In this document: in pieces, positions 32,341 through 44,279 of the stretch
How positions within the stretch are numbered: position 1 is the first letter of the stretch
Layout of the letters: every line of letters starts with the position of its first letter
Assembly (NCBI RefSeq): GCF_025370935.1
Contig: NC_133489.1
Span: forward strand, 23,131,535-23,195,534
Direction: 5' to 3'
From: Choristoneura fumiferana
Lineage: Eukaryota > Arthropoda > Insecta > Lepidoptera > Tortricidae
DNA: 64,000 bases
Position numbers and translations under genes: made by a program
The notes under the pieces: generated by a model
The model's input: the letters and a program-made list of their open reading frames with translations, nothing else
What the model was told of the DNA's origin: nothing
Databases searched by the model: none

Positions 32341-32775
32341 CTGATCAGAAAGTGACCGATTAGATGTAGACTGTCTTATCCAGGTAAACCCGAAATTTTT
32401 GTTGTTAACAAGAACAGAAGAATAAGTTCAAAGAGATACAAAGGCTCTATCCAATAGGCAACGGCTCGCTAAGTCCGGCAAAGTTACTCATGTCGTAGGC
32501 CCGACGGTGTACAACAAGGCCCGAAAAATTATGTACTTCAAGCTCCGTCGTTAGAATTTTTTTTAAAAAGCGACTGAAAAACTGACTTCTCGAGCACACA
32601 TTCTACACTTTTGACGAGTTCCTTAAATTTCAGCTAAAGTCTGTTACTTTCTGAAAATTATTAAATTAATTTTAGGTTTTTAGAATATGGTAAGAATTTG
32701 ACAAAATGACATATGTAATAATGATATTACCAATATTATAAAGGAGTATGAGTACACGTATTTATAGTCGAGGGC

Positions 32776-33003
32776 ACATTGCTCGCAGGACTGATGCCTG
32801 ATGGGGTCAGAAGGTTCTCGAATGGCGTCCGCGGACCGGGAGACGAGCTGTCAGTAGGCCTCCAACAAGATGGAGCGACGACCTGGTTAAGATCGCCGGA
32901 TCGCGTTGGATGCGGAAAGCACAAGACCGGTCTGAGTGGAGAGCCTTGGAGGGGGGGGGGGCTATGTCCAGCAGTGGATGTCTTTCGGCTGACATGATGA
33001 TGT
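32776..33003 (+). mobile_element. RTE-type LINE, 3' coding remnant and tail
   Basis: Plus-strand broken frames read the RTE C terminus (GLQQDGATTW, then DRRI-like, then a VQQWM-like end) and finish with 'ttcggctgacatgatgatg'. A G12 run sits at 32949-32960. Confidence 0.75.
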
Positions 33004-33279
33004 TTTTGTGACGTGAGGTTTTAATCTTGGCGATGGGTGGTGGGTGCTACCGAGCTAGAAAACGGTTTTGTGTATTGCGCAAGTACACCTAAACTAAATA
33101 GTTTGCCAATGACGTTCTTAACTCAAAACAAAATATCGGTTTTCTTTTTCTTTCTCATTTTGAATTTTCAAGAAAACGAAGAAAACCGACGAGTCCCGAG
33201 TGACATTAACATTCTAGTATACTGCAGTTGTAGCATTGTAAATCTGGATTTATAACGTTTTAAACTTTCGTGATTCTCA

Positions 33280-33310
33280 CTCATAAAAATCTAATCTAAT
33301 CTAATCTGGA
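33280..33310 (+). repeat. CTAAT microsatellite
   Basis: Four units of CTAAT; similar units occur at 33604-33616. A common 3' end of lepidopteran LINEs. Confidence 0.6.
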
Positions 33311-33750
33311 TTTAAACACATATTTAAGTAAAATATATGAGCAGAGTTTATTCAATCACAACACAAGAAAAACAAGAGAGAATGACAATAAAAATCAATG
33401 TCATACAAATCTGTTTAAGAAACAGCAAGAATCGATAAGGTTTTGATTCCACGTAATAATGAAATCTACAACAAATATATTGTGGTTGGTGTGTAACCTT
33501 ACTTTTGTCATTAATGATTGTGATGAAGATGACAGATGAGAAGTAAATTTGAAGGCTACAATGGACTTTGACGATGTGTACCTATGTTTTATAACATTAA
33601 AGGTCTAATCTAATCTAGTAAATGGGCTACGGACTTTGAATGTGTATAGTTTTATTACAAAGGTTAGATTGATTTCCCAAAATGTGATGATCTCAGCGTA
33701 TATATGTGACTGTAAAGCCGTCAGTAAAAATTGAGGAAGCAGACTCTCAC

Positions 33751-33904
33751 CGATGCCCTTTGGCCATAGTGTTGAGAGTCTGCCCGTCGAGCATCCACGT
33801 AAAATGGGGAGGAGGGGTTCCAGCGGCTGAGCACTTGAGGGTCACCACCTGGCCTGGTCTCAGGACTTGCTCTATGAAGGTGTACTGGAGTTCTGGCGCG
33901 GTAT
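33751..33904 (-). CDS. Dscam-like: Dscam-like exon: Ig5, first half
   Basis: 154 bp, acceptor TATAG, donor GTGAGA, phase 1 to 2. APELQYTFIEQ is the hallmark start of Dscam Ig5. The first cysteine is in VTLKCSAAG and the core tryptophan in HFTWMLDG. Confidence 0.95.
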
Positions 33905-34213
33905 CTATAGACATAAATACGTCACAGATAAAAATATTCTGGAACTTAATGTTTCCCATGTAAGATAATAAGAAATGTTATTATATACGAGTAAAAATAT
34001 ATTAAGTACTGGCTGTAAGAATTTTAAAAAGCTATAATAATATACTAATCCATCTCGAAGAATAAATAGCTATTTTGGGATTAAGGTCTTCAACTAGGTG
34101 GACCATTGTGAGAATTGTCGTTCATTGTGGCGCTTTTGTTTAATAGTGATTGTCTTCCAGCTGATGATGATGATCATTTTAGCAACGGCAAATCTATTTC
34201 ACTTATCACTAAC

Positions 34214-34460
34214 CTCCCAACCGCAGTTCCGCGCTGGCTTGCGCAGAGTCCCTTTCGTTCCTCGCCATGCACTGATACACCCCCTTGTCAGCTCTGTGCA
34301 CAGCGGAGATGACGAGCTGTTCCCCGTTCCCCTGGACCCTTACCCTCCCCCCCGTTACCCCCACTCCAAGGGGGACGCCGTTGTGGAGCCACTCCAGCCG
34401 CGGAGACGGCCAGCCGCTCCAAGAACAGTTTATAGTGGCTGTTCCACCACTGTTCACCAT
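34214..34460 (-). CDS. Dscam-like: Dscam-like exon: Ig4
   Basis: 247 bp, acceptor CCTCAG, donor GTTAGT, phase 0 to 1. It encodes a complete Ig domain in one exon: first cysteine in ATINCSWSG, tryptophan in LEWLHNG, and DKGVYQCMARN with the second cysteine. It ends SAELRLGG, as Dscam Ig4 does. Confidence 0.95.
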
Positions 34461-35748
34461 CTGAGGAATAAAAAATTGTGGTTAGCTGGATTTTTTGTTT
34501 GCCACAGTCGCGCTCTGCATTATTTTACTTCTTGATTTTTATATTTCCCTATCAGGAACTATTTTTATTAGGTGATTCCTTAATTAGGCTGCCTGTGCAC
34601 TGGAGCGGTTAGAGATAAAAATCTACCAATAGAATTGCATGAAATCTCAGGAGCGTTGAATATCTGCAATGCTACTGGTGGATATTTATCTCGCTCACCA
34701 CACCACTACGTCGCTCCGCTCCAGTGGATAGCCAGTCGTATACGAGAGAACACCGCCGTTCCCAATCTGGGTCCACGTGGGAACTGCGGCATATTTCCAA
34801 TCTGAGGAGTCTTCCGATGTCTTGTGCCCAGCAGTTGTAAAGGCTGGGATGATGATGATGATGAACAAAAATGTCAAACGCAACGTGAATAAAAACCAGT
34901 GTAGGTTTTAGAGAGCCCCGGATTTTTTTAAAAATCTTGGAATCTCATTTTTCTACCAGAAAGGTCTGGTAAACGCAAGACAGGCCGCGGGAAAAGGCCA
35001 GCATCTGATGATAAAGTGAGTTACAATCACAGCAACAAAGTTGCTTTAAATATTTATTCAACATAATATCTGTCTGAGACCTGATCCTCACTAACTTTAA
35101 TTTGATACACATGTAGCGAACTTTAACCCAACAATGTATGTAACAATAACGTTAGTTCATACTCGGCTTACTCCCAAAGTTACGCTGCATTAAACTTAGG
35201 GGTTGTCCATCGAGACAAACTTTTACCACGCGTTAAGCTTCTTGGAGCATAGAACTTAAACTAACAAGTATAATTTAGTTAAATTGCTAGGTCTTTATCC
35301 TAAGCAATCTTGTGGACGAGACCAGTCTGTAATTGGAATAGAAACATCACACAAATATATTAAACGAATCTTGTACTATCTAACCAACTCAATTGTGTGT
35401 GACCCACTATGGAGCTTTTACACTGAAAATCTTATAGTAACATCGCCTTGCTTGACAAGAGAATTCTTATGTAACTTAATGTTGGATAAGCACTCAAATT
35501 GTTCGATGTGTACTTTCGGAATATCAATTTTGTACCAACATTGTACTGGAAAAATGCGTAAAAACAATGTTAAAGCGTGATGAAACGTAATTAATGTTTA
35601 CGATAGGAAATTTATACTTCCTGAAACACGATATACCTATCCGAGAACCAGTAACTCGATGCGCTGTTGACCCTTTGGAAGCCGATCCCAGTAATTAATC
35701 ATAATTAAAAGTCAGTAAACATCACCAGAGACTCAATTCACTACAATG

Positions 35749-35882
35749 TACAGTCAAGTGTAAAAATATGAACTTATTCAAAGTTTCAAAAATAAGAACC
35801 ACACTCTTATTCCGACGCAATAAGGCCGTAGTAACATATTTTTGAGTGGTTCGAATAGATATTTATTTTGCACTTGACTGTA
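35749..35882. mobile_element. Tc1/mariner-type MITE, intact copy
   Basis: Inverted ends TACAGTCAAGTG...AAAATA and TTATTTTGCACTTGACTGTA with TA at both borders. The inner part 'tgaacttattcaaagttt' is shared with 47410-47544. Confidence 0.8.
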
Positions 35883-38360
35883 CGTAACCGTGGCAAAAAG
35901 TAGAGCCATGTTTCAACCCGTTCAGAAGTTGAAACACGTTATTAATGTTTTGAAACTTATTTCTCTTGTAAATTTTTAAAACGTAAGAAACAACCATTGG
36001 GAACCTCCAGGGACGGTGATTGTTGAGTCCTTCGTGGACTTCCGAATACTAAAATAAGTTGCCAAACTAAACGTTTGTCAATAGAGTTTTTTGTTTTATG
36101 ATAGTAAGGGTGGACACGCCATGTAGTATTTCAATGAGACACACTACTACACAAAATTCAAAATACACAAGGTACAAGTAATCAGAGTAACCTACTTTTG
36201 TTATTAAATGCCAATTATAGAAAGACGATAGCATTTCGAAAGTTTCATTAAATTAACATTTGAGATGAATTTTGCAAACCTATTTAACTTTCGGAAAAGC
36301 ACACACAGTCAATTGTCTCACATAAGAGTTGGCCACAACTTCTTGAAACAACAGCTATCTGATACGAATCATAACTTAGTTCTGTTGTACTCAATTGTCC
36401 TTTGTCCCACATAATTTCTTTATCTTATTCCGTTCTTTTCTTGCCAGTTCGCTTATAAATTCTTGTATAGTACATTAGGTGAGGTGAAATATGGATTTTA
36501 ACTATTTATCCATGTCTCTTTGTTTAAAATTGAATGTCGTCTCTACTGTGGAGCGATCTCATTTGCAATTCCTTATACCTAAGGGGTCAAAAGAGGCCCA
36601 AACAAATGTTTGCTTCGTCCGTCCTCGTTGAAACAATCAGGAAGGGACTGTCATTCTTATTGCTGGTTCAGCTTGAGATTTGTTACATGTCAAGAATTTT
36701 GAGATGTTTGATTAAGACGTTCACCAGTATTAGTTCTGGGAACATAAGACAATCTAGCTTGGAAGAAAGAATTTCTTTATAAGTAGAGGAGTTTATGAGA
36801 GGTTGGAAAATAATGAAATTTAAACTACGGAACTTTAGTAATTTTTTTTGGAAGGCGGTTAATTGTAAGCAGTCGCTAAATTAGTATGTAATTGAACTAT
36901 TTTTAATTTCTTAAGTAATATATATAAGTAACTAAACATTTAATTTAATTACACAAATAAAGCGTAAAATTACTTCGCCGTGGAAAGTAATATTCTGAAG
37001 CTTACGTATAAGGCACGTTAAAGCAATTTTAGTCCTTATCTTCACCTACGTAGTCTTTGCAGCTGTTGTGTAATGAAATTATTAATATCTAAGAAGATAA
37101 CGTTTTTATTAAACTTTTACTCTCAACAGAATTAAAAAATCCTTTTCACGATCGAGAGTCCTTTAAGTTGAAGAGTTTAAACTTATATCTCAATGTCCTT
37201 TCCGAGGAATTAGTGCCTTTAAACGAAAACCACGCCTAATAATCAAAAGATCATTATCATCATCATGATATCAGTCGTAGGACGTCCACTGCTGGACATA
37301 GGCCTCGTTCATAATAAAAGAGTTTCTTATCGAATAAGTACGGATCAAAATGATAGAATATTAATCAAGTTATATTAATTAAGTCACAAATTGCATACGG
37401 ACATTTAAAAAATACAATGTGCACTTTCAGCCAATTAGGAGCCTGCTTTATCACCCAATCACAAGCGGGTCTGCTGTGACGTTACGGTCACCGCGCCCGC
37501 CATTACCGCAAAATGGAAGCCGCGCGGAAATATATTTAAAAACATTTTAAGTTTGGTTATATTCCATTATTTTTGGGGTCGACGCGTTTCCATATTCATC
37601 TCTGTCAAAGCGCAAAGTTGAGAAACTTCAATTTAAGACCTTAAAATGCACTGTTAAGTTTCAAGTTTAATATGGTTTATGGACGTGGGTTTTAATTAAA
37701 GTGACTTCTGGGAAGTGCTTTAAAACGGCTTGCTAGCTGGTTCGGGTGCAATATACGCTTGTTTAATTCGGCAACAGGTTTTTCATGAAGAAAACTAGGG
37801 TTAATAAATAGTCTTCGTCAAAGATGACACTATTCTGATCTGATGGTTTTACGCTCGAATGAAAAGTCGTCATATTAACCAGTTTGATTTTCAAACACAC
37901 CAAAAAAAGTTTTGAAGTAAGAAAAATTCTACTAACACAATGTACAAAAAAGAACGAAAATATATTATCATCATTTGACCCTCCAGCCCGGACGGGTCAC
38001 GGAAGGGACAAATTAGTTACCTCTCGGGAGGTTTGCTTACTCCACCCTTCCGCAGCCTGTCAAAAACATTTTTTCTGACGAGAATAATGTTGGAATTGTT
38101 ACTTTTGTTCGTTTTATGAACCTACAAATGTTGACTTTTATTATACATGTTGTTAACATGTCTTGAGCTATTGGGGACTCTAGTGTTATCCTGCAGCTTT
38201 GCTCTTGTTGTCTCGTTAAAAGTTTGGAAAGTCCCTTGTCAGTGTGCCTACCATGATTCTAAAGGATTTTGACAAACATATTTATTACATGTTTGTTAAA
38301 TTTAAATTTTTACCTTAAGTTTAGGCTGTGCATTGTTTGCCAGTCAGTTACGTTACTCTT

Positions 38361-38420
38361 TTATCATCATCATCATCATATCATTATCATCATCGTCATC
38401 ATCGCCATCATCGTCATCCA
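38361..38420 (+). repeat. ATC-type microsatellite
   Basis: Imperfect run of ATC and GTC trinucleotides. Confidence 0.7.
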
Positions 38421-38877
38421 CGTTATAACCGACCGACGACGGTGATTCCTATCTTTCTTTTATTGAACTATGTTTTAGCTTATAAACTGAGTTTTAAAGT
38501 TTTGCTCTTTTATAAGCATTGATTATAAACGTTGACGTTATAGAAAACGCGCAAGAGGCAGCAAATATCGTCTAAAACCGAATGAACCCCGTCTTATCCC
38601 CACCAAGCCAATCAGGGGGTAACTTGGTGTAATCTAATTCGAATTACAATTTCCCGCTTAATGCTGACGGCAATATTGTTTGTCCCAAATGCTCTATATT
38701 GACGACAAAGCAATATTAAATTTCTTATTTATTAACCTTTGGGAACTCGGAATGGGATTTTATTCAGTTGGGTTTTGTCGTTTGTTTCGTTTATTTGAGA
38801 GCTCAAACAAGTATGTTATATCCAGTATAATGTTACGGGGAGCGCATTTTGTACAAATGCACCGTGTAATGGTAAAT

Positions 38878-39720
38878 AAATAAATAAATAAATGAATATC
38901 ATGGGACACTTGACAGCAATTGACCTAGTCCCAAACTAAGCAAAGCTTGTACTATGGATACTAGGCAACGGATAAACATACTTATATAGATAAATACATA
39001 CTTAAATACATATTAAACATCCAAGACCCGAGAACAAACATTCGTGTGATTGAACTAAAAATAATTTCCTTGCTCACCCGCGACCTTACGATAGCTAAGC
39101 TTATGCAAAATATGCGTGTTCATGCAGTTCCTCCACCTCCACACTGTAAGAACACACACAAATCACACAAACCCATCTATCACCACCACCACACTACACT
39201 GACGCGTTTCGAACTCAAACAGAGCTCATCTTCAGAGTGACACAACTGGTAGCATGGTGTACGGTTGTGTCACTCTGAAGATGAGCTCTGTTTGAGTTCG
39301 AAACGCGTCAGTGTAGTGTGGTGGTGGTGATAGATGGGTTTGTGTGATTTGTGTGTGTTCTTACAGTGTGGAGGTGGAGGAACTGCATGAACACGCATAT
39401 TTTGCATAAGCTTAGCAATCGTAAGGTCGCGGGTGAGCAAGGAAATTATTTTAGTTCATTGATATGGACCTCCGCAAAGTAACGCCTGATTCAATAAATT
39501 CGTGTTATTCACACAAATATCTGCCCCGGCCGGTGAAGATAACTTTACGCTGTCAGGTTTAGGTTTAATAAAGAAGTTTAATCTTTTTGACCTACTAGAT
39601 AATTTAAAATAAGCGAATCCTACTGAGATCAGAAAAGGGAAACTTTGTGAATGTTTGTCAATTGATTGAGTCAAGTGATAAATACTTTGTGCAGGCTCAT
39701 AATTATAGTTCATGATTCAT
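38878..39720. repeat. Older dispersed repeat interrupted by the foldback element
   Basis: The left part (AAATAAATAAATAAAT, 'actaggcaacggata', 'ccaagacccgagaacaaaca') and the right part ('ttattcacacaaatatctgccccggccgg') are the two halves of a widespread lepidopteran repeat, as I remember its sequence. They are separated by the insertion at 39048-39497. Confidence 0.65.
39040..39505. mobile_element. Foldback element with ~196-bp arms and 8-bp target duplication
   Basis: Arms 39051-39246 and 39264-39458 are almost perfect inverted copies around an 18-bp loop. The direct repeat ATTCGTGT occurs at 39040-39047 and 39498-39505, giving a 450-bp insert. The right end carries an extra terminal segment (TTGATATGGACCTCCGC... 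GATTCAATAAA) that the left end has mostly lost. A related single arm lies at 53378-53589 and a terminal scrap at about 57785-57830. The 8-bp duplication suggests a hAT-like transposase. Confidence 0.88.
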
Positions 39721-40059
39721 AAATATTGTGTGAGGATCTTCTCTAAAAGATTGACTACGTAAGCCACTTGCGAGCGCATGAACGACACCGACGGAGTTGA
39801 AGCTGTTGTCAGATCAGCATCATCAATTAACTCAAACTCAAACTCATTTATTTGCTTTGAAACAATACAAAATACTGAATCAAACCCTGTAAGGGCACTG
39901 CAATAATGCTATTATTAAAATAAACCTTAAACTTATGAGCGCAGATATGGATATGAGCTCGTACCTTAAACTTAAACTTAGCTAAAAACATAGTCAACAT
40001 AACAATTTTAGTAAAACACAAGATATTATTAATAATTGTACACTTTCTTATAGTGCTGG

Positions 40060-41841
40060 CTAGTGCTTATCCTCTAAAAATTCCTGTAAAGTGTAGTAGG
40101 ATTTTTCTACAAGGTATTTAGTAAGTGCAGTTTTAAATGTTTGACCTTTTAAGCTTTTAATTAAATCTGGACTTTTATTATATATTTTGATGCACATCGC
40201 ATAAGGCCCGGAATGGAATATTTTCAAGGTAGAGGTTGGCAAAGCTAATCGGTTTTGATATCGTAAATTATGCGGTCGGGTGAAATGATCTTTAGCTAGA
40301 GAGAAGAAAGTTAAGTTAGAGTTAACAAATGTACAAATTTCTAAAATATATAATCCGGGTAAGGTTAATATTCCTAAATTTTTAAAAAATGGTCGACAGC
40401 TGACTCGTGCTTTTATATTTGCGAGAATCCTGATACATTTTTTCTGTAAAATGAAAAGACTGTTAGAGTTGGTGCTGTTTCCCCAAAGAACTATCCCATA
40501 CCGCAGCCAAGCGTGTGCGTACGCATAATAGGCGGAGGTTGCAGTTTTAGTGTCGGTAGTTCTTTTCAATTCGTACAGCGCGTAAGTAAACCTATTCAAT
40601 TTACTAGCAATTTGTTGTATGTGATTTTTCCAGTTTATATGTGTATCTATATTCAAGCCTAATAATGGAAAATGGTCTACAGTGTCTAATATTGAATTAT
40701 TGTAACAAAAATCTATTTTTAATGGTTGCTTTTGGTGAGGTCGAAATTGCATAATTTTGGTTTTCTTTAGGTTTAGTTCTAAGTTATGATCACTTAACCA
40801 GGAAATTACTGTATTAAGGATGCATTCTAAGTTAATATTCGCCGTCAGGCTGGATGAGCATGGAAAAACTATAGATATATCGTCCGCAAACAGGATGCTT
40901 GGCGAATCTATCACATTAGGTAGCTCATTTATATATATTAAAAATAATAGACATCCCAAAACGCTTCCCTGTGGTATTGATTTGTTTATTTCTGCTTTAA
41001 ATGATCTTGTTTTTGTAATCATTCCAGTCGTAAAGTTGTAATGCTCAACCTCGACGTATTGTATCCGGTTTTTAAGATAGGATGCAAACCAATCATGTGC
41101 CATTCCTCTCACTCCAATGTTATGAAGTTTACTCAATAAAATATCGTAGGAAACCCTATCGTATGCTTTACTCATATCCAGCATTAAACCTACTGCATAT
41201 TGTTTTTGATTAATTATATTCAATATTTTATTTACATATTTATATACTGTATACTGTAGTGTTGTTGATCGTTTTTTCCTAAAACCATTTTGACTTTCTG
41301 AAAAAATGCTATATTTTTCACAGAAGGAGTAAAGACGTGAAGACATCGCAGTTTCAATTATTTTTGAGAAGGTAGACAAGAGAGCTATTGGGCGGTAATT
41401 ATTACAATCTAATCGGCATCCTTTTTTGTGTATAGGTTTTATAATAGATATCTTAAGTGGGTCCGGGAATACTCCTTCCAAAAAAGACTGATTTATCAAA
41501 ATGGTCAAAGGTTCAACTAATTCTTTTGCGCATTTTTTTATTAGAATTGGTGGCATCTCATCATAGCCAAAACTACGTTTGTTTTTAAGATTACGGATAA
41601 TATGATAGACCTCTTTAGATTCCACGGGCCGCAGATAGATGGAATTTTCAGTGGGCGCCTGCGCCGGGCGGCCGCGAGCGCGGTCCCTGCCGTCTTCTGC
41701 CCCCACTGATATAAAGAACTTATTGAAAGTATTCGCAATCGCATTGGGATCTTCTGTGACAACATTTTGGATTTTTAATTTTATATTATCTTTTACTTTT
41801 CTTGGAAGTTTATTGGTTCGCTCTTTGACTATATGCCACAT
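40060..41841 (-). pseudogene. LINE ORF2, reverse transcriptase part
   Basis: A 593-residue frame with all main RT blocks: IIKPIHKKG, NYRPIALLSTFSKIIE, NGFRKKRSTTLQ, MLDMSKAYDRVSYD, IPQGSVLGCLLFLIYINEL and the catalytic FADD box (plus coordinates about 40870-40893). A C-terminal thumb and connection region follows (AYYAYAHAWLRYGIVLWGNS). The first Met at 41841 is not a real start; the frame belongs to the endonuclease frame upstream and is separated from it by the A-run indel. Confidence 0.9.
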
Positions 41842-41854
41842 AGTTTTAGTTATA

Positions 41855-42994
41855 TTATCTGATTTTTTTTACTTTTTTAATGTATTGAAGTTTTTTAGAT
41901 TTTTCTACTATTTTTTTTAATAACTTTTCATATTGTTTATAGTAATTTTTGAGAATGGGGTTATTTGATTTAGTAATGAGAATTTTTAGAAGACGTTTAT
42001 TTTTACACGATGTTTTAATTCCAGTAGTAAGCCAATTTTTATAATTGCGGTTTTTTAGTTTGGTTTTAACCTGCGGTATACATATATCTAGTTTACTGTT
42101 TAGGATATTCAGAAAGCATGTAAAGTTTTCATTTAAATCTTTGTCGCAGCTTATTATGGAGCTCCAATTTATTTTAGCAAGTTCGGATTTGAATTTTAGA
42201 ATGTTTATGTCGGTAAATTTTCTTTTAGTCGTATACCAAACGTTTCTTTCTTTACTCTTTACATGTGGAATATTAAGGAGTACTCCCTTATGATCGGAAA
42301 ACCCATATTCTTTTACAGTTATATTATTACTTCTGTCTTGGAAATTGGTAAATATTAAATCTATACATGTGGCACTATTTTCTGTCATTCTAGTTGGTTC
42401 GTTTACATGCTGGTTGAAATTACAGCTTCGCATTACATTTAACAGAGTTGAGGTTGCTAAAGATTTTTCTAAAACATTAACATTAAAATCTCCTCCAATA
42501 ATTATGTTTTTTTTACTATCTTTTATAGCTAACATTTGTAGGAGTTTTTGCAGCGAATCATAAAATATTTCTGTTTGCCTATTTTTACTAGGCCAGTAAA
42601 TAACAATAATTAGCAAATTTAGATGAGGAATTTCGGTAGCGCATGTTTCAAATATAAACTCTGTTGACATGCTCACGATATCCTTACGCTCTACACTAAC
42701 AACATTATCCTTTAACATAATGCTCACTCCACCACCTTCATAGTTGCTTCGGCAGAAGGATGAAGCTACGTTATATCCGTCCAGTTTTAGGAGATCAATC
42801 TTAGGTTGTGTTATCCAAGTTTCTGTTAGACAGATTGCGTGTAAATCTTTTTCCAGTTCTGTGGCAGATTCTAACAAGTGCCGTTTATGTCTTATACTAC
42901 GAATGTTCTGATACAATAGTTTGAAGTTATTCACGAAAAGTATGCTTAGCAGAAGGTTCCTTATACGTGCTGCTGCTTTGCGTGTATATCCCAT
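41855..42994 (-). pseudogene. LINE ORF2, endonuclease part
   Basis: A 379-residue frame with an apurinic-type endonuclease that nicks target DNA: LLYQNIRSIRHK (metal-binding Asn), ICLTETW (catalytic Glu), GGDFNVNV (Asp/Asn) and GFSDHKGV (SDH box), all present and in order. It ends at TAA just past a run of eight A (minus strand) near 41866-41873. The reverse transcriptase frame continues from there in another frame. Losing one A would restore the join, so this is a recent single-base slip or a sequencing error. Confidence 0.85.
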
Positions 42995-44279
42995 TGTTAG
43001 TGGTATTGTTCAACAAGTTTTCGACCCCTCTTTGATCATTTTGCTTTAGAACTTTAGTTTGCTCAGTTCGACTGTATAAATTTTCTTCGGTGGAGTTTGA
43101 AGTAGAATGGGTATTGTTATGAATCTTGCCATCTATTATCAATTTATTCTGTCTTATTACAGCATGGTGTCCGTTTTTCCTTGCTTCTACAAGTAGATTC
43201 CTCATATTTCTTCGATTTTGTATTGACTTTTCATCCAGAAATTCTGAAATGGCCAGTCCAGTGTTTTTGAAGTTACGGCTGTTCTGTATAAGGTACTTAG
43301 CCATCTTTTTGCTTAACAATTCTATAATTATTGGTCTCCGCGAACTTTTTCTTCCTATCCTCACCACATCCTCTACGTAGCCGGCTAAGTTAACGTTATA
43401 TAGATCTTGAAAAATTCGAACAATCTCATTATATAAGTCGTGTTCTGTTTCCCAATTTGGTTCTATCAAGCCGTAGAGAACAATCTTTTTGCTCGTTTCA
43501 CTTTTTATTGTGTTACGTTCAGTTTTATTTGTGTCAATAATGGTCTTTGGAGAAGAGGTTATATGTTGTTGAAGCTCATCTATTGCCATCTTGAGTTTTT
43601 TATTTTCAATTTCCAATGTATTAATTTGCTTATTTATTTTCTTTATTTCTTGGCTCAGATCACTTTGCTCCTTTGTGAAGGCTGTATTGTTTTGTAACAT
43701 TTCTTGTTTCAGTTTTGTTAGTTCATTTCCAAGTTCGTACATTATTGCAGATTTTATTTCATTGACTAACGAAAATTTGTTTTGTTCCAACTTCATATCC
43801 AATAATTTTTCAAATTGTTCTATTGTAATCGTATTTGTTTGGTTTTGCAGATCTTGTGAAGGTCGTTGGTTACTTTGAAAGTAGTTTTCGGTGGCTATTG
43901 TATTTCCTAGGATGCTAGACTCGTCGTCAGAATCGGCAGTTTTATTAGTGGATATTCGTCTCTTTCTGATTGTTATTTTCGACGTTAAACTTTCAGAATC
44001 CGCAGTCTCTGTGTCAGAGCTCGATGGTTCGATAACAACAGCTGAAGAGCGTACTGGTGTATCGACATTTCCAATTTTAGATTTTTTGCAACAACATTCT
44101 GGACATTCCCATGTATTTTTCCGCTGAGAGTTCATAATCATATAGCGCTTAAACTCCACGTTTGCGCAATCTAAGTCATATTTTAATTTGCATTTGCAGC
44201 AACACAAATATTCATTTTTTCTTTGAAACGGAGTTCTACAGCCAGCACAAACACTTGTTGGCGCCATTTTTAAGTGCAA
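42927..44279 (-). CDS. LINE ORF1: PHD-like finger, coiled coil, L1-type RNA-binding domain
   Basis: A 450-residue nucleic-acid-binding protein of the LINE. The N terminus has a PHD/FYVE-like zinc finger (CAGC, then CCCKC, and WECPECCCKK by residue 65). A serine- and aspartate-rich linker follows, then a coiled coil (TALEIENKKLKMAIDELQQH-like heptads at about 215-240). The C-terminal part (KIVLYGLIEPNWETEHDLYN to ARKNGHHAVIRQNKLIIDGK) looks like the RRM and C-terminal domains of L1-type ORF1, which coat the transcript. The reading frame is intact from an ATG, and the 3' end overlaps ORF2. Confidence 0.85.
   Translation of the reverse strand: MHLKMAPTSVCAGCRTPFQRKNEYLCCCKCKLKYDLDCANVEFKRYMIMNSQRKNTWECPECCCKKSKIGNVDTPVRSSAVVIEPSSSDTETADSESLTSKITIRKRRISTNKTADSDDESSILGNTIATENYFQSNQRPSQDLQNQTNTITIEQFEKLLDMKLEQNKFSLVNEIKSAIMYELGNELTKLKQEMLQNNTAFTKEQSDLSQEIKKINKQINTLEIENKKLKMAIDELQQHITSSPKTIIDTNKTERNTIKSETSKKIVLYGLIEPNWETEHDLYNEIVRIFQDLYNVNLAGYVEDVVRIGRKSSRRPIIIELLSKKMAKYLIQNSRNFKNTGLAISEFLDEKSIQNRRNMRNLLVEARKNGHHAVIRQNKLIIDGKIHNNTHSTSNSTEENLYSRTEQTKVLKQNDQRGVENLLNNTTNNGIYTQSSSTYKEPSAKHTFRE

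Noticed and set aside
38361..38420. A CRISPR-like or regulatory array of ATC units.
   Set aside because: A plain trinucleotide microsatellite in a eukaryotic intron.
41639..44127. Several plus-strand open frames of 70-95 residues, many leucine- and phenylalanine-rich and membrane-like.
   Set aside because: They are antisense shadows of the LINE ORFs on the minus strand.
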